Shown: positions 9,187 to 18,357, counted from the stretch's first letter. The stretch: DNA of 64,000 bases from Ectothiorhodospiraceae bacterium (GCA_024234875.1 JACKNM010000015.1:100694-164693), one strand, 5' to 3'. Numbers and translations are program-made. The notes: a model not told the origin generated them from the sequence alone.

Positions 9187-9855
9187 TCAGGTGGCGTAGA
9201 TTGCGTCGAGATCGGCCCGGGTGATACGTGAAGCGAGGGTGTCGACGACGACTCGACCCCCACGCAGCCCGAGGATGCGGTCGGCGAACTCGGTCGCGAG
9301 CTCGACCGCGTGCACCGCGAGCACCAACGTCGTGAAGTGCGCTCGCATCACGTCGACGAGGGTCCGGCCCTGAGCCTCGTCCACCGCGGACACCGGCTCG
9401 TCGGCGAGCAGCACCGTGCCACCGCGGTGGAGCGCGCGACCGACGGCGACGCGTTGGCGCTGCCCCCCGGAGAGCCGTTCCACCGGCCGGAAGAGCTCTG
9501 GCTCGAGCCCCAGGGTAGCGGCCACCGGCCGCACCTGCGCCACCTCGCTGCGCATCGGCCTTGCGAGGTTCACGAGGTTGTACAGCGCGCCGTGACGCTC
9601 GAGCCGCCCCATGTAGATGTTGTGGAAGACGCTGAGCTGAGGGACCAGGGCGTGATCCTGCGGGACCAAGGCCACCGCCGTGCCCGCCGAGACGAGGCGG
9701 CGGTAGATGGCGGTGATCAGCGTCGACTTGCCGGCACCGCTGCGCCCGAGCAGGGCGATGCGTTGACCGGCCGTGACGGTGAGCTCCAGTCCCGCGAGGA
9801 CCGTGCGGCCCTGATAGCCGAGGTCCTCACCGCGGAACCGGATGAGGGCGCTCAA
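9187..9855 (-). CDS. PhnC-type ABC transporter ATPase (putative selenate/oxyanion)
   Basis: The 222-residue cytoplasmic ATPase powers the transporter. The Walker A motif is GRSGAGKST, the ABC signature LSGGQRQRVAVGRAL, and the Walker B VLLADEPVSAVD. A TTG start at 9855 gives a TTGA overlap with the stop of the binding-protein gene and removes about 70 upstream residues that read in a different frame of that gene and have no ABC similarity. The 17-bp gap to the permease and the shared strand make one operon. Confidence 0.88.
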   Translation of the reverse strand: MSALIRFRGEDLGYQGRTVLAGLELTVTAGQRIALLGRSGAGKSTLITAIYRRLVSAGTAVALVPQDHALVPQLSVFHNIYMGRLERHGALYNLVNLARPMRSEVAQVRPVAATLGLEPELFRPVERLSGGQRQRVAVGRALHRGGTVLLADEPVSAVDEAQGRTLVDVMRAHFTTLVLAVHAVELATEFADRILGLRGGRVVVDTLASRITRADLDAIYAT

Positions 9856-10751
9856 TCGAGAATTCCGATCTGCCGGGCGACGGCGGCGATTGGATCGTAG
9901 TCGGCGTTGCTCGCGCGCACGAAACGCCGACGAGGGAAGGAGGCGAGCAGATCCGGATCGGACATCGAGATCAAGGCCTCGCGGATGCGCTCCGCAAACC
10001 CCGCGCCGAACGTCTGGTCGACGTCGCCACGCACGGTCCAGTTGTAGTCGGGGTAGGGCGGGGTTCGCCACACCACGCGTACCTTCGCAGTGTCGACCTT
10101 ACCCTTGCTCACCATGTCGTCGAAGACGGTGTAGTTCACCGCGCCGATGTCGAAGGCACCGCTCTCCACCAGCTCCACCGTCTTGGTGTGATCCCCTGAG
10201 AAGGCGACGCGCGCGAAAACCTCTTCCGGTGCGCGGCCGAAGCGCTGGCGCAAGTGGAACTCGGGCATCAGACGGCCCGACGTGGAGGTCTTCGCACCGA
10301 AGGTGAAGGTCCGCCCGGCGACGGTGTCCGGCAGCGTCTCGGCGTCGGCCGCGAGGCCGGTGGAGGCGTTGGCGATGAAGTACGTGACGAAGGCGAGATC
10401 CTCCTCACCCTGCGCGAGCGCGAGCGAGCCCTCGACCGCCTGGCGCGCCTGCACTCCGGACAGACCACCGAACCAGGCGAGCTGGATCTGCCCGTTGCGA
10501 AACGCCGTGACGGCCGCCCCATAGCTCTTTACCGGCACGTACCGGACGGGGATGGCGAGTCGATCCGACAGGTAGCGCGCGACCTTGTCGAATCGCTCGC
10601 GCAACTTCGTCGCGTCCTCGTCCGGGATCGCCGAGAAGCTGAGCGTCGAGGCGGCGCGGGCGCTGGTCGTCGCGAAACTCGAGATCGCGATCACGAGGAC
10701 GATGGTCTCGAGCCACCCGCGTCGGGTGACGGAAGCAGGGAAGATGCTCAC
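9852..10751 (-). CDS. Putative selenate ABC transporter substrate-binding protein (PhnD superfamily)
   Basis: The product is a secreted PhnD-like binding protein of about 299 residues. An N-terminal signal peptide (ETIVLVIAISSFATTSARA) precedes the mature start STLSFSAIPDED. Blocks such as RFDKVARYLSDRL, PVKSYGAAVTAFRNGQIQLA, WFGGLSGVQAR and TFGAKTSTSGRLMPE match, from memory, the family annotated as putative selenate ABC transporter binding proteins, distinct from true phosphonate PhnD. Placement beside selB supports selenium oxyanion uptake, but phosphonate, phosphite or another oxyanion cannot be excluded. The start is uncertain: GTG 10751 has GGAG nine bases upstream, and GTG 10787 is an in-frame alternative. 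Confidence 0.8.
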   Translation of the reverse strand: MSIFPASVTRRGWLETIVLVIAISSFATTSARAASTLSFSAIPDEDATKLRERFDKVARYLSDRLAIPVRYVPVKSYGAAVTAFRNGQIQLAWFGGLSGVQARQAVEGSLALAQGEEDLAFVTYFIANASTGLAADAETLPDTVAGRTFTFGAKTSTSGRLMPEFHLRQRFGRAPEEVFARVAFSGDHTKTVELVESGAFDIGAVNYTVFDDMVSKGKVDTAKVRVVWRTPPYPDYNWTVRGDVDQTFGAGFAERIREALISMSDPDLLASFPRRRFVRASNADYDPIAAVARQIGILD

Positions 10752-10812
10752 GTTTACGTGCTCCACGGACTTGCTGGCCGGACGCACACCGACGGCTCAC
10801 TTCGAAAGTGAG
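10749..10812. promoter_or_regulatory. Two short palindromes at the 5' end of the putative selenate transporter operon
   Basis: CACGTTTACGTG (10749-10760) is a 12-bp dyad over the preferred GTG start. Forty bases upstream on the transporter strand lies a second dyad, arms CTCACTT and AAGTGAG separated by CGA (10796-10812). Either could be a repressor site or a leader hairpin. No regulator gene is adjacent. Confidence 0.4.
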
Positions 10813-11081
10813 TCACGATTCGGCGGGTGTGCCGGGTGGGCGACCGCGGTCAGCGCGCAAGGGTTGCAGTCACGGCCATCGCGGCCAGTGCGCACCCTCT
10901 GCGGTGGAGCCGCCCCGAGACTCGGGAGCGATGTCGAGCACCAGTGCGCGGAAGTTTGCTTGCCGAGCGTGCGCATCGTCAACACCGAGGGCGTGACACC
11001 ATGTCGTCTCGCCGTTGAGACGCCGCGGCGACACGACTACGCTCATGTCCATCGGCCGGCTGGCAGTCGCAATGGGACGCG
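10813..11081. other. Intergenic region between the transporter operon and the PepSY gene
   Basis: This stretch lies between two divergently transcribed units, so it should hold promoters in both directions. I see no clear -35/-10 pair, no tRNA and no recognisable riboswitch. Short open frames here have no family resemblance. Confidence 0.4.
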
Positions 11082-12338
11082 GTGGTGGCGATGCCGGGAG
11101 GCGGGAGACGCGAGGCTCGGGGTGGTGCCCGTCTCACACGCATACCTTTCGCCGAGCGGAAGCGACGGCGGCGACCGAGCGGCGCCGGCACGCGACGGCG
11201 AGCCTGGTTGCTGCTGCACCGCTGGCTCGGCGTGGGGATCGGTCTGTGGTTCGCGCTGGTCGGGCTGACCGGCGCCGCGCTCGTGTTCGAGGATGCCATC
11301 GACGCGACGCTCAACCCGCACCTGTTGCGCGACGCCCGTGACGGCACGTGGCTGCCGCCGGCGGCAATCGTCGAGCGCGCGTCACGCGCCTTTCCCGATG
11401 GGCGCGTCGAGCGCATGCGAACGCCGCAGACCGCGGGCGAGGTCTATCGACTCGAGGTGCGCGTCTCGCCCCGGATGCGCGTCGGCTCGCCGCGACTCGA
11501 GGCGACCTTCAGCCCGGTGACGGGCGAGCTGCTCGGAACCCGTGACCCGCGAGCCGTCGGTCTCGACACCGCGAGTTTCGTGAACACGGTCTACGAGTTC
11601 CACCGCAACGTGCTACTCGGGCCGACCGGAACCGACATCGTCGGTACCGCCGGGCTTCTGCTGATGACCTCGACGATTACCGGCATCGTGCTCGCGCTGC
11701 CCCGTACCCGCGGGGGATGGCGGCGCGTGGTCGCGGTTCGCCTTCGTGCCAGCATTACGCGGCTGCTGTTCGACCTGCACCGATCGGCCGGAACTCTTCT
11801 CGCGGTGTTGCTGCTGCTCGCCACCGCCACCGGCGTGACCCTGGTGTGGGTGAATCACGCACGGAGCGTCGTCGGCCTGTTCTCGCCGGTCGCCCCGTTT
11901 CCGGTCGTGCCGTGGATCGGCGGCACGGATCTCCCCTGGCCGGGGTTGGAGCAACTCGCCACCAGCATCCGCGAGGCGTATCCGCGGCACACGGTGACCG
12001 AGGTCCGTATCCCGTCACGGCCGACCGCGGGCTACGTGTTCTACCTGCGGGCGCCCGGCGACGCACACCGCCTCGGCGACACGTTGGTCTGGTTGCACCC
12101 GGGCACCGGCGAGCGCTTGCTCGAGCGCGGGCCGGACTCGCGAAGCGCGGGCGAGGCCTTCATGCACTGGCTGTTCCCGCTCCACAGCGGGACCGCGTTC
12201 GGGCTCGTCGGACGGGTGGCGATGTGCGCCACCGGAATTGCGCCGACGTTGCTGGTGGGAACGGGGCTGTGGCTGTGGCTGCGCAAGCGGCGCGCGCAGC
12301 GCATTCGGCGCCACCGGCGGGGCCGAGCGGTCGCCTGA
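11082..12338 (+). CDS. PepSY-associated transmembrane protein (PiuB-like)
   Basis: The 418-residue inner-membrane protein belongs to the PepSY-TM family, often linked to iron or siderophore uptake and possibly to periplasmic reduction. It has a first helix LLHRWLGVGIGLWFALVGLTGAALVF, a periplasmic PepSY-like segment (PPAAIVERASRAFPDGRVERM), a second helix pair with ...VYEFHRNVLLG and LLFDLHRSAGTLLAVLLLL, another PepSY segment, and a last helix GIAPTLLVGTGLWLWLRKRR. The repeated LHR-type motifs contain candidate heme-ligating histidines. The start may be GTG 11082 or ATG 11091. It stands alone, convergent with the fds operon, so its substrate is not shown by context. Confidence 0.82.
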   Translation: MVAMPGGGRREARGGARLTRIPFAERKRRRRPSGAGTRRRAWLLLHRWLGVGIGLWFALVGLTGAALVFEDAIDATLNPHLLRDARDGTWLPPAAIVERASRAFPDGRVERMRTPQTAGEVYRLEVRVSPRMRVGSPRLEATFSPVTGELLGTRDPRAVGLDTASFVNTVYEFHRNVLLGPTGTDIVGTAGLLLMTSTITGIVLALPRTRGGWRRVVAVRLRASITRLLFDLHRSAGTLLAVLLLLATATGVTLVWVNHARSVVGLFSPVAPFPVVPWIGGTDLPWPGLEQLATSIREAYPRHTVTEVRIPSRPTAGYVFYLRAPGDAHRLGDTLVWLHPGTGERLLERGPDSRSAGEAFMHWLFPLHSGTAFGLVGRVAMCATGIAPTLLVGTGLWLWLRKRRAQRIRRHRRGRAVA

Positions 12339-12376
12339 GTCGCCGCGAGTCGGTCGACGCGGACGCCGAGGACCGC

Positions 12377-12643
12377 TCAGCGTGAGCGTGTCGAGTGGGG
12401 CGTTTTCGGGGTGGGTGGTGGTGAAGCGCCGTCCATCGCAGCCATCCGTCGGGCTGCCTCCAGCGCGATCGGGACCAGACCGCGGCCGTGCACCCCGACG
12501 TGATCGAGCAGGGCTTGCCGCATGCGCGGGTCCCAGAACTGGCGCATGTGATCGGCCGTGCAGGCGACTGCCTCCTCGTGCGGATACGCGGCGAAGAAGG
12601 CGGCAATCTGATTCGCCATGGCGACGATGCGTTGATGAGCCAT
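12377..12643 (-). CDS. fdsD: NAD-dependent formate dehydrogenase delta subunit
   Basis: The 88-residue protein matches the small FdsD subunit: IVAMANQIAAFFAAYPHEEAV followed by HMRQFWDPRMRQALLDHV. FdsD is a non-catalytic component required for full activity of soluble molybdenum formate dehydrogenases. It begins seven bases after the fdhD-like gene and ends the operon; the convergent PepSY gene stops 38 bp away. Confidence 0.92.
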   Translation of the reverse strand: MAHQRIVAMANQIAAFFAAYPHEEAVACTADHMRQFWDPRMRQALLDHVGVHGRGLVPIALEAARRMAAMDGASPPPTPKTPHSTRSR

Positions 12644-12649
12644 TGCCGG

Positions 12650-13465
12650 TCAGATGATCCGCTCGGGGTGGGTATAGACGTTGAGGCGATGGCCGCGTGC
12701 GAACGCTGCCAGGGTCAGATTGGCGCGCTCGGCGATCTGGATCGCGAGCGTGGTCGGCGCCGACACGGCGACGAGGACGCGAACCCCGGCGGTCACCGCC
12801 TTCTGGACCATCTCCATACTGCAGCGGCTGGTGAGCACGACGAATCCCGTCGCCGGGGACGCGCCCGCGCGGGCGACCGCCCCGATCAACTTGTCGAGTG
12901 CGGTGTGCCGGCCGACGTCCTCGCGCGCGAGCATCAACTCGCCGGCGAGGTCGGCGAGGGCGGCGGCGTGCATCCCGCCACAGAGAGCGTTTGCAGTCTG
13001 AAGGTGGGGCAGGGCGCGCAGTGCACGCTCGACGGCCTCGGCCGGCACCGTGCCGCCGTTCGGAAGCGGGCGCAGCGGACGCAGGGCCTGGGCGATCTCG
13101 GTCACCCCGCACAGCCCACAGCTCGTCCGCCCCTCGAGTGCCCGGCGCCGGGACGCGAGGGCGGCGGCGAGCTCGGCAGCAATATCGAGGCGTAGCGTGA
13201 TGCCGTCGGTGTGCGGCAGCACGGTGAGTGCCTCGATCTCGCTCTCGTTGCCGGCAATGCCTTCGGCGAGTGTGAAGCCGACCGCGAGATCCTCGAGGTC
13301 GTGTGGGCTCGCCATCATCACCGCATGGTTGGCGCAGTTGTAGACGAAGGCGACCGGGACCTCGACCGCCACGTGGTCGGTCGCCGCCGCGCGCGCCTCG
13401 GGCGTCAGTCTGGTCAGTCGCGCGCTGGCGACCGACATCGCACCCGATGTCGGCACGCTGCTCAT
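12650..13465 (-). CDS. fdsC: Formate dehydrogenase sulfurtransferase FdhD (FdsC)
   Basis: FdhD/FdsC inserts the sulfido ligand at the molybdenum centre by carrying sulfur from a cysteine desulfurase to the cofactor. The product has 271 residues. The signature TSCGLCG supplies the reactive cysteine loop, and ALCGGMHAAALAD, REDVGRHTALDKLIG and SRCSMEMVQKA are further family blocks. The ATG overlaps the fdsA stop (ATGA). The longer upstream frame reads antisense-like junk over fdsA and was trimmed. It is in the usual fdsC position between fdsA and fdsD. It may also serve the membrane FDH. Confidence 0.94.
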   Translation of the reverse strand: MSSVPTSGAMSVASARLTRLTPEARAAATDHVAVEVPVAFVYNCANHAVMMASPHDLEDLAVGFTLAEGIAGNESEIEALTVLPHTDGITLRLDIAAELAAALASRRRALEGRTSCGLCGVTEIAQALRPLRPLPNGGTVPAEAVERALRALPHLQTANALCGGMHAAALADLAGELMLAREDVGRHTALDKLIGAVARAGASPATGFVVLTSRCSMEMVQKAVTAGVRVLVAVSAPTTLAIQIAERANLTLAAFARGHRLNVYTHPERII

Positions 13466-16296
13466 GTCGAAGGCTCGATGATTTGATCGCGTTGCCGTCG
13501 CCGAGACTCGGATTCGACCTGCCAACGCGACCACCGGTTCGTCGGTCGAACCTCGACCGCGGTGACCTTGTACTCGGGGCAGTTCGTCGCCCAGTCGGAA
13601 TGCTCCGTGGTGACGACGTTCGCACCGGTCTCCGGATGGTGGAACGTGGTGTACACGACGCCTGGCTGCACCCGATCGGTGATGTGGGCGCGCAGCGCGG
13701 TCTCGCCGCTTCGGCTCGCGAGCGACACCATCGCGCCATCGCGAATGCCACGGTTCTCGGCGTCGTGGGGATGGATCTCGAGCACGTCCTCCTCGTGCCA
13801 CACCACGTTGTCGGTCCGCCTCGACTGGGCACCCACGTTGTACTGGCTCAGGATCCTTCCGGTCGTGAGCAACAGGGGGAAGCGCGGGCCCGTGCGTTCC
13901 TCGGTGGGCACGTACCGGGTGATCATGAAGCGACCCTTGCCGCGAACGAAGCCGTCGGCGTGCATCACCGGCGTACCGCTCGGTGCCGCCTCGTCGCATG
14001 GCCACTGCAGCGATCCGTGCTCCTCGAGCGCCGCATAGGAGACTCCCCGGTAGCTTGGTGTGAGTCGCGCGATCTCGTCCATGATCTCGGATGGATGCGC
14101 GTAGTGCATCGAGTGGCCGAGGGCGTTGGACAGCGCCACCGTGACCTCCCAGTCGGCCATTCCCGCCAGCGGCGGGATGGCTCGGCGCACTCGGCTGATG
14201 CGACGCTCCGCGTTGGTGAAGGTCCCGTCCTTCTCCAGGAAAGACGCACCCGGCAGGAACACGTGTGCGTACGACGCGGTCTCGTTGAGAAATAGATCCT
14301 GGACGACCACGCACTCCATGGCCGCGAGGGCGGCGGTGACGTGCTGGGTGTTCGGGTCGGACTGGGCGATGTCCTCGCCCTGGATGTAGATGCCGCGGAA
14401 GGAGCCTTCGAGAGCGGCGTCGAGCATGTTCGGAATGCGCAGGCCGGGCTCGGGCTCGAGCTCGACGCCCCATGCCTCGGCGAACGCGGCGCGCGCCGTC
14501 GAGTCCGACACGTGACGGTAGCCCGAGAGCTCGTGCGGGAACGAGCCCATGTCGCACGCGCCCTGCACGTTGTTCTGTCCGCGTAACGGATTGATGCCCA
14601 CGCCCGGTCGACCGAGGTTTCCGGTGGCCATCGCGAGGTTGGCCATCGCCATCACCATCGTGGTGCCCTGACTGTGCTCGGTGACTCCGAGGCCGTAGTA
14701 GATGGCGGCGCGACCACCACTGGCATAGAGCCTCGCGGCGGCGCGCACGGCCGATGCAGGCACCCCGGTGATCGCCGCGGTGGTCTCCGGAGCGTTGTCG
14801 GCGTGACCGACGAACGCGAGCCAGCGCTGGAACTCGGTCTGGTCGCAGCGCTCACGCACGAAGTCGACGTCGATCAGCTCCTCGGTGGCGACGACGTGGG
14901 CGAGGGCGTTCATCAGCGCGACATTGGTGCCGGGGCGTAGTCGAAGGTGGTGCGCGGCCTCGATGTGGGGCGAGCGCACGAGGTCGATGCGGCGCGGATC
15001 GAGCACGATCAGGCGGGCACCCTCGCGCAGCCGGCGACGCAGGCGTGAGGCGAAGACTGGATGGGCGTCCGTCGGGTTGGCGCCCACCACCATGATCACG
15101 TCCGCCGCGGCGACGGAGTCGAAGTCCTGGGTGCCGGCGGAGGTGCCGAACGCCGTCTTCAAACCGTAGCCGGTCGGCGAATGACAGACCCGCGCACAGG
15201 TGTCGGTGTTGTTGTTACCGAATGCGGCACGAACCAGCTTCTGCATCAGGAACGTCTCCTCGTTGGTGCAGCGTGAGCTGGTGATGCCGCCGACCGCGCC
15301 GCGGCCATGCTCGGTGATGATGCGGCGGAACTCCGAGGCGGCGTGGGCGATGGCCGCGTCCCAGCTGACCTTTCGCCAGGGTTCCGAGATCGAGTCGCGG
15401 ATCATCGGCTCGAGCACGCGGTCGCGATGCGTGGCGTAACCCCAGGCGAAGCGACCCTTCACGCACGAGTGCCCGTGGTTGGCCTTCCCGTCCCGGTCGG
15501 GACGCATTCGCACCACCTGGTCGCCCTGGATCTCCGCCACGAATCCACAGCCGACGCCGCAGTAGGCGCAGGTGGTCTTGACCTCACGCGCGGGCTGCCC
15601 CATGGAGATGACGCTCTTCTCCATCAACGTCGCCGTGGGGCAAGCCTGAACGCATGCCCCACAGGAGACACATTCGGAGTCGATGAACCGCTCGTTTGCA
15701 CTGGCGGCGACGGTCGAGGCGAATCCTCGACCCTGGATGGTCAGGGCGAAGGTGCCTTGCTGCTCCTCGCAAGCCCGGACGCAGCGCGAGCACACGATGC
15801 ACTTCGAGGGGTCGAAGCTGAAGTACGGGTTGGAGGCATCCGTCGAAAGGTCCAGATGGCTCGCACCGCTCGAGGCGTAGCGAACCTCGCGCAGACCGAC
15901 GGCTCCCGCCATGTCCTGCAGCTCGCAGTCCCCGTTCGCGGCGCAGGTCAGACAATCGAGCGGATGGTCACTGATGTAGAGCTCCATCACCGCGCGCCGT
16001 AGGCGCTGCAGACGTTGCGTGCGGGTGCGCACCTGCATCCCGGTCTCGACCGGCGTCGTGCACGATGCTGGCGTGCCACGCCGACCGGCAATCTCGATCA
16101 GGCACAACCGGCAGGAGCCGAACGCCTCCAGGCTGTCGGTGGCGCAGAGCTTCGGGATCGGCGTGCCGGCGATGGCGGCGGCGCGCATGACCGAGGTGCC
16201 GGCGGGCACCGAGATCGGGATGCCGTCGATCTCGAGCATGACCGTGGTGCTCTCGGAGCGAGCGGGGGTGCCTTGGTCTCGCGGGTTCGTGCGCAT
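13462..16296 (-). CDS. fdsA: NAD-dependent formate dehydrogenase catalytic (alpha) subunit, Cys type
   Basis: The 944-residue cytoplasmic enzyme oxidises formate with a molybdenum bis-pterin centre. Domain order is an N-terminal 2Fe-2S ferredoxin domain (FGSCRLCLIEIAG), a His-Cys cluster (HPLDCLTCAANGDCELQ), two 4Fe-4S clusters (CIVCSRCVRAC and CVSCGACVQAC), and the molybdopterin domain starting CAYCGVGCGF. In NNTDTCARVCHSPT, Cys371 followed by His372 occupies the molybdenum-ligand position, so this is a cysteine enzyme and not a selenoprotein. The start fits a gap of 33 bp after fdsB. C-terminal molybdopterin-binding blocks are intact. Confidence 0.96.
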   Translation of the reverse strand: MRTNPRDQGTPARSESTTVMLEIDGIPISVPAGTSVMRAAAIAGTPIPKLCATDSLEAFGSCRLCLIEIAGRRGTPASCTTPVETGMQVRTRTQRLQRLRRAVMELYISDHPLDCLTCAANGDCELQDMAGAVGLREVRYASSGASHLDLSTDASNPYFSFDPSKCIVCSRCVRACEEQQGTFALTIQGRGFASTVAASANERFIDSECVSCGACVQACPTATLMEKSVISMGQPAREVKTTCAYCGVGCGFVAEIQGDQVVRMRPDRDGKANHGHSCVKGRFAWGYATHRDRVLEPMIRDSISEPWRKVSWDAAIAHAASEFRRIITEHGRGAVGGITSSRCTNEETFLMQKLVRAAFGNNNTDTCARVCHSPTGYGLKTAFGTSAGTQDFDSVAAADVIMVVGANPTDAHPVFASRLRRRLREGARLIVLDPRRIDLVRSPHIEAAHHLRLRPGTNVALMNALAHVVATEELIDVDFVRERCDQTEFQRWLAFVGHADNAPETTAAITGVPASAVRAAARLYASGGRAAIYYGLGVTEHSQGTTMVMAMANLAMATGNLGRPGVGINPLRGQNNVQGACDMGSFPHELSGYRHVSDSTARAAFAEAWGVELEPEPGLRIPNMLDAALEGSFRGIYIQGEDIAQSDPNTQHVTAALAAMECVVVQDLFLNETASYAHVFLPGASFLEKDGTFTNAERRISRVRRAIPPLAGMADWEVTVALSNALGHSMHYAHPSEIMDEIARLTPSYRGVSYAALEEHGSLQWPCDEAAPSGTPVMHADGFVRGKGRFMITRYVPTEERTGPRFPLLLTTGRILSQYNVGAQSRRTDNVVWHEEDVLEIHPHDAENRGIRDGAMVSLASRSGETALRAHITDRVQPGVVYTTFHHPETGANVVTTEHSDWATNCPEYKVTAVEVRPTNRWSRWQVESESRRRQRDQIIEPST

Positions 16297-16329
16297 CGGA
16301 ATGCCTGATCTCGTGTAAGGGCGGGCGTC

Positions 16330-17859
16330 TCAGCGCCGCGCGAAGTCCTCGTGAAAGTGCTCGAGCGCGCTCAGAACCGGCATCGGGGTCAGGCCACCGA
16401 GGGCGCAGAGCGAGCCGTCGCGCATCACCTCGCAGAGATCGCGCACCAGCTCGATGTTGGGCTCGATGCGCTCGCCGGCGAGGATGCGCTCCATGGTCTC
16501 GCGACCACGGGTGGCGCCGAGTCGGCATGGCGTGCACTTACCGCACGACTCCTCGGCGCAGAACTCGAAGGCGAATCGGGCCTGCTCCGCCAGGTCCACG
16601 CTGTCGTCGAAGACCACCACGCCGCCGTGTCCGATCATTCCACCGCGTTCGAGGAAGGCCTCGTAATCGAAGGGCGTGTCGAGGAGCGCGGTCGGCCAGT
16701 AGGCGCCGAGGGGGCCACCGACCTGGACCGCTCTCACCGGGCGGCCGCTGCGCGTGCCACCGCCGTACTCCTCCACGATCTCACGCAGTGTCAGGCCGAA
16801 GGCACGCTCGACCAAGCCGCCGCGCGCGACGTTTCCGGAGAGCTGGATGGGCATCGTCCCCCGTGACCGACCGACGCCCAGGTCGCGGTAGTACGCGCTT
16901 CCCTCGGCGAGGATGGTCGGCACGGCGGCGAGGGTGAGTACGTTGTTGACGACCGTCGGGCGTCCGAACAGTCCGCTGATCGCGGGAAGCGGTGGCTTCG
17001 GCCGCACCTGGCCACGACGGCCCTCCAGACTCTCGAGCAGGGCCGTTTCCTCACCACAGATGTAGGCTCCGGCTCCGCGACGGATCTCGATGTCGAAATG
17101 GTGACCACTGCCCAGCAGGTCGCGACCGAGAAAGCCGTCACGTCGCGCGGTGTCGACGGCTTCCTGCATGCGACGGATCGCGTACGGGTACTCGGAGCGG
17201 ATGTACACGAAGCCGCGCTCGGCGCCGACTGCGAGCCCCGCGATCACCATGCCCTCGATCAGCGCGAACGGGTCGCCCTCCATCAGCATGCGGTCGGCGA
17301 AGGTCCCGCTGTCCCCCTCGTCTGCATTGCAGACGACGAAGCGAGCGTCGGCTGGCGTACGCGCGACCGTTTGCCACTTGATCCCGGTGGGGAATCCAGC
17401 GCCGCCTCGACCGCGCAGACCAGATTCGGTCACCGCCTCGACGATCGCCTCGGGCCCGAGGTCGAGTGCGCGGTACAGTCCGCGCAGGCCAGCGTGCCGC
17501 CGATACTCATCGACGGAGGTGGGGTCGACGACGCCGCAGCGGGCGAAGGTGACCCGTTGCTGGGTGGCGAGAAAGGGGTGGGCCGCGACCGGGCCGATGC
17601 ACAGTGGATGTGCGCGGCCGAGTGCGAGAAGGTCGGCGACGTCGTGCTCGCTGACCGGGCCGAAGCCGATTCGGCCCCCCGGCGCGTCGATCTCGACGAG
17701 GGGCTCCATCCAGAGCATCCCACGCGTGCCGGTGCGGACGATCTCGGCGTCGATACCGCGGGTCGCGACGACATCGGCGATGCGCTGGGCGACTCTGTCC
17801 GCGCCCACCGAGACCGCGGCCGCGTCACCCGGCACGTAGATCCGCCCGAGGCTCGTCAC
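16330..17859 (-). CDS. fdsB: NAD-dependent formate dehydrogenase beta subunit (NuoF-like)
   Basis: The 509-residue flavoprotein transfers electrons from FdsA to NAD+. It has an N-terminal thioredoxin-like part, then NuoF homology: GRGGAGFPTGIKW for FMN/NAD binding, CNADEGDSGTFADR, GAGAYICGEETALLESLEG, and the 4Fe-4S motif ESCGKCTPCRLG. GTG 17859 overlaps the fdsG stop (GTGA). The frame continues upstream of this GTG but within fdsG and without similarity. Confidence 0.95.
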   Translation of the reverse strand: MTSLGRIYVPGDAAAVSVGADRVAQRIADVVATRGIDAEIVRTGTRGMLWMEPLVEIDAPGGRIGFGPVSEHDVADLLALGRAHPLCIGPVAAHPFLATQQRVTFARCGVVDPTSVDEYRRHAGLRGLYRALDLGPEAIVEAVTESGLRGRGGAGFPTGIKWQTVARTPADARFVVCNADEGDSGTFADRMLMEGDPFALIEGMVIAGLAVGAERGFVYIRSEYPYAIRRMQEAVDTARRDGFLGRDLLGSGHHFDIEIRRGAGAYICGEETALLESLEGRRGQVRPKPPLPAISGLFGRPTVVNNVLTLAAVPTILAEGSAYYRDLGVGRSRGTMPIQLSGNVARGGLVERAFGLTLREIVEEYGGGTRSGRPVRAVQVGGPLGAYWPTALLDTPFDYEAFLERGGMIGHGGVVVFDDSVDLAEQARFAFEFCAEESCGKCTPCRLGATRGRETMERILAGERIEPNIELVRDLCEVMRDGSLCALGGLTPMPVLSALEHFHEDFARR

Positions 17860-18305
17860 GACAGGCAACCGATCAACTGCGTGCGGTCGAGCCTCGCCAC
17901 CAACTCGCCGTCGACGAGGGCACAAGGTCCGAGCGCGCAGTTGCCGAGGCAGTAAACGGGTGCCACCTGGACGTCGTGGTCGTCGAGGCCTGCCTGCCGG
18001 ATCTCGGCCAGCAGGCGAGTCGCGCCGACCGCCTGGCAGGCTTCACCCTGACACAGCGCGACGGTATGTCGAGCCGGTGGCTCGGTGCGCAAGTCGTGAT
18101 AGAAGGACAGCACACCGTGGACCTCGGCGCGGGAGCGATTCAGCGCCTCGGCGAGAATGGGCACCGCCCGTGCATCGACATGACCGAAACGGTCGTTGAT
18201 CTCGAGCAGTGCGGGGAGGAGCCCCCCATCGCGGTCGGACCACCTGCGGGCGATCTCACGGACGCGCTCGGCGTCGAACTCGAGGTGCGTGCTCGGACTT
18301 GCCAT
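17856..18305 (-). CDS. fdsG: NAD-dependent formate dehydrogenase gamma subunit (NuoE-like)
   Basis: The 149-residue subunit carries one 2Fe-2S cluster in a thioredoxin-like fold. The ligands are visible in LCQGEACQAVG and YCLGNCALGPCALVDG. The N-terminal helical region includes RSRAEVHGVLSFYHDLR. I chose the ATG at 18305 (MASPSTHLEFD), which leaves room for the operator upstream; longer starts up to 18341 are unlikely. It is the first gene of fdsGBACD. Confidence 0.94.
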   Translation of the reverse strand: MASPSTHLEFDAERVREIARRWSDRDGGLLPALLEINDRFGHVDARAVPILAEALNRSRAEVHGVLSFYHDLRTEPPARHTVALCQGEACQAVGATRLLAEIRQAGLDDHDVQVAPVYCLGNCALGPCALVDGELVARLDRTQLIGCLS

Positions 18306-18357
18306 GCGCGGCAAGCTAGGCGCCCGGACCACCGGCATCAAACGAGATTTTCGATTC

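Noticed and set aside
10813..11081. Riboswitch-like GC hairpins upstream of the transporter operon
   Set aside because: No cobalamin, TPP, molybdenum-cofactor or other class consensus could be matched.
12015..13832. 605-codon minus-strand frame across fdsC, fdsD and the end of fdsA
   Set aside because: It cuts across three well-supported genes in a different frame and has low-complexity Arg-rich sequence.
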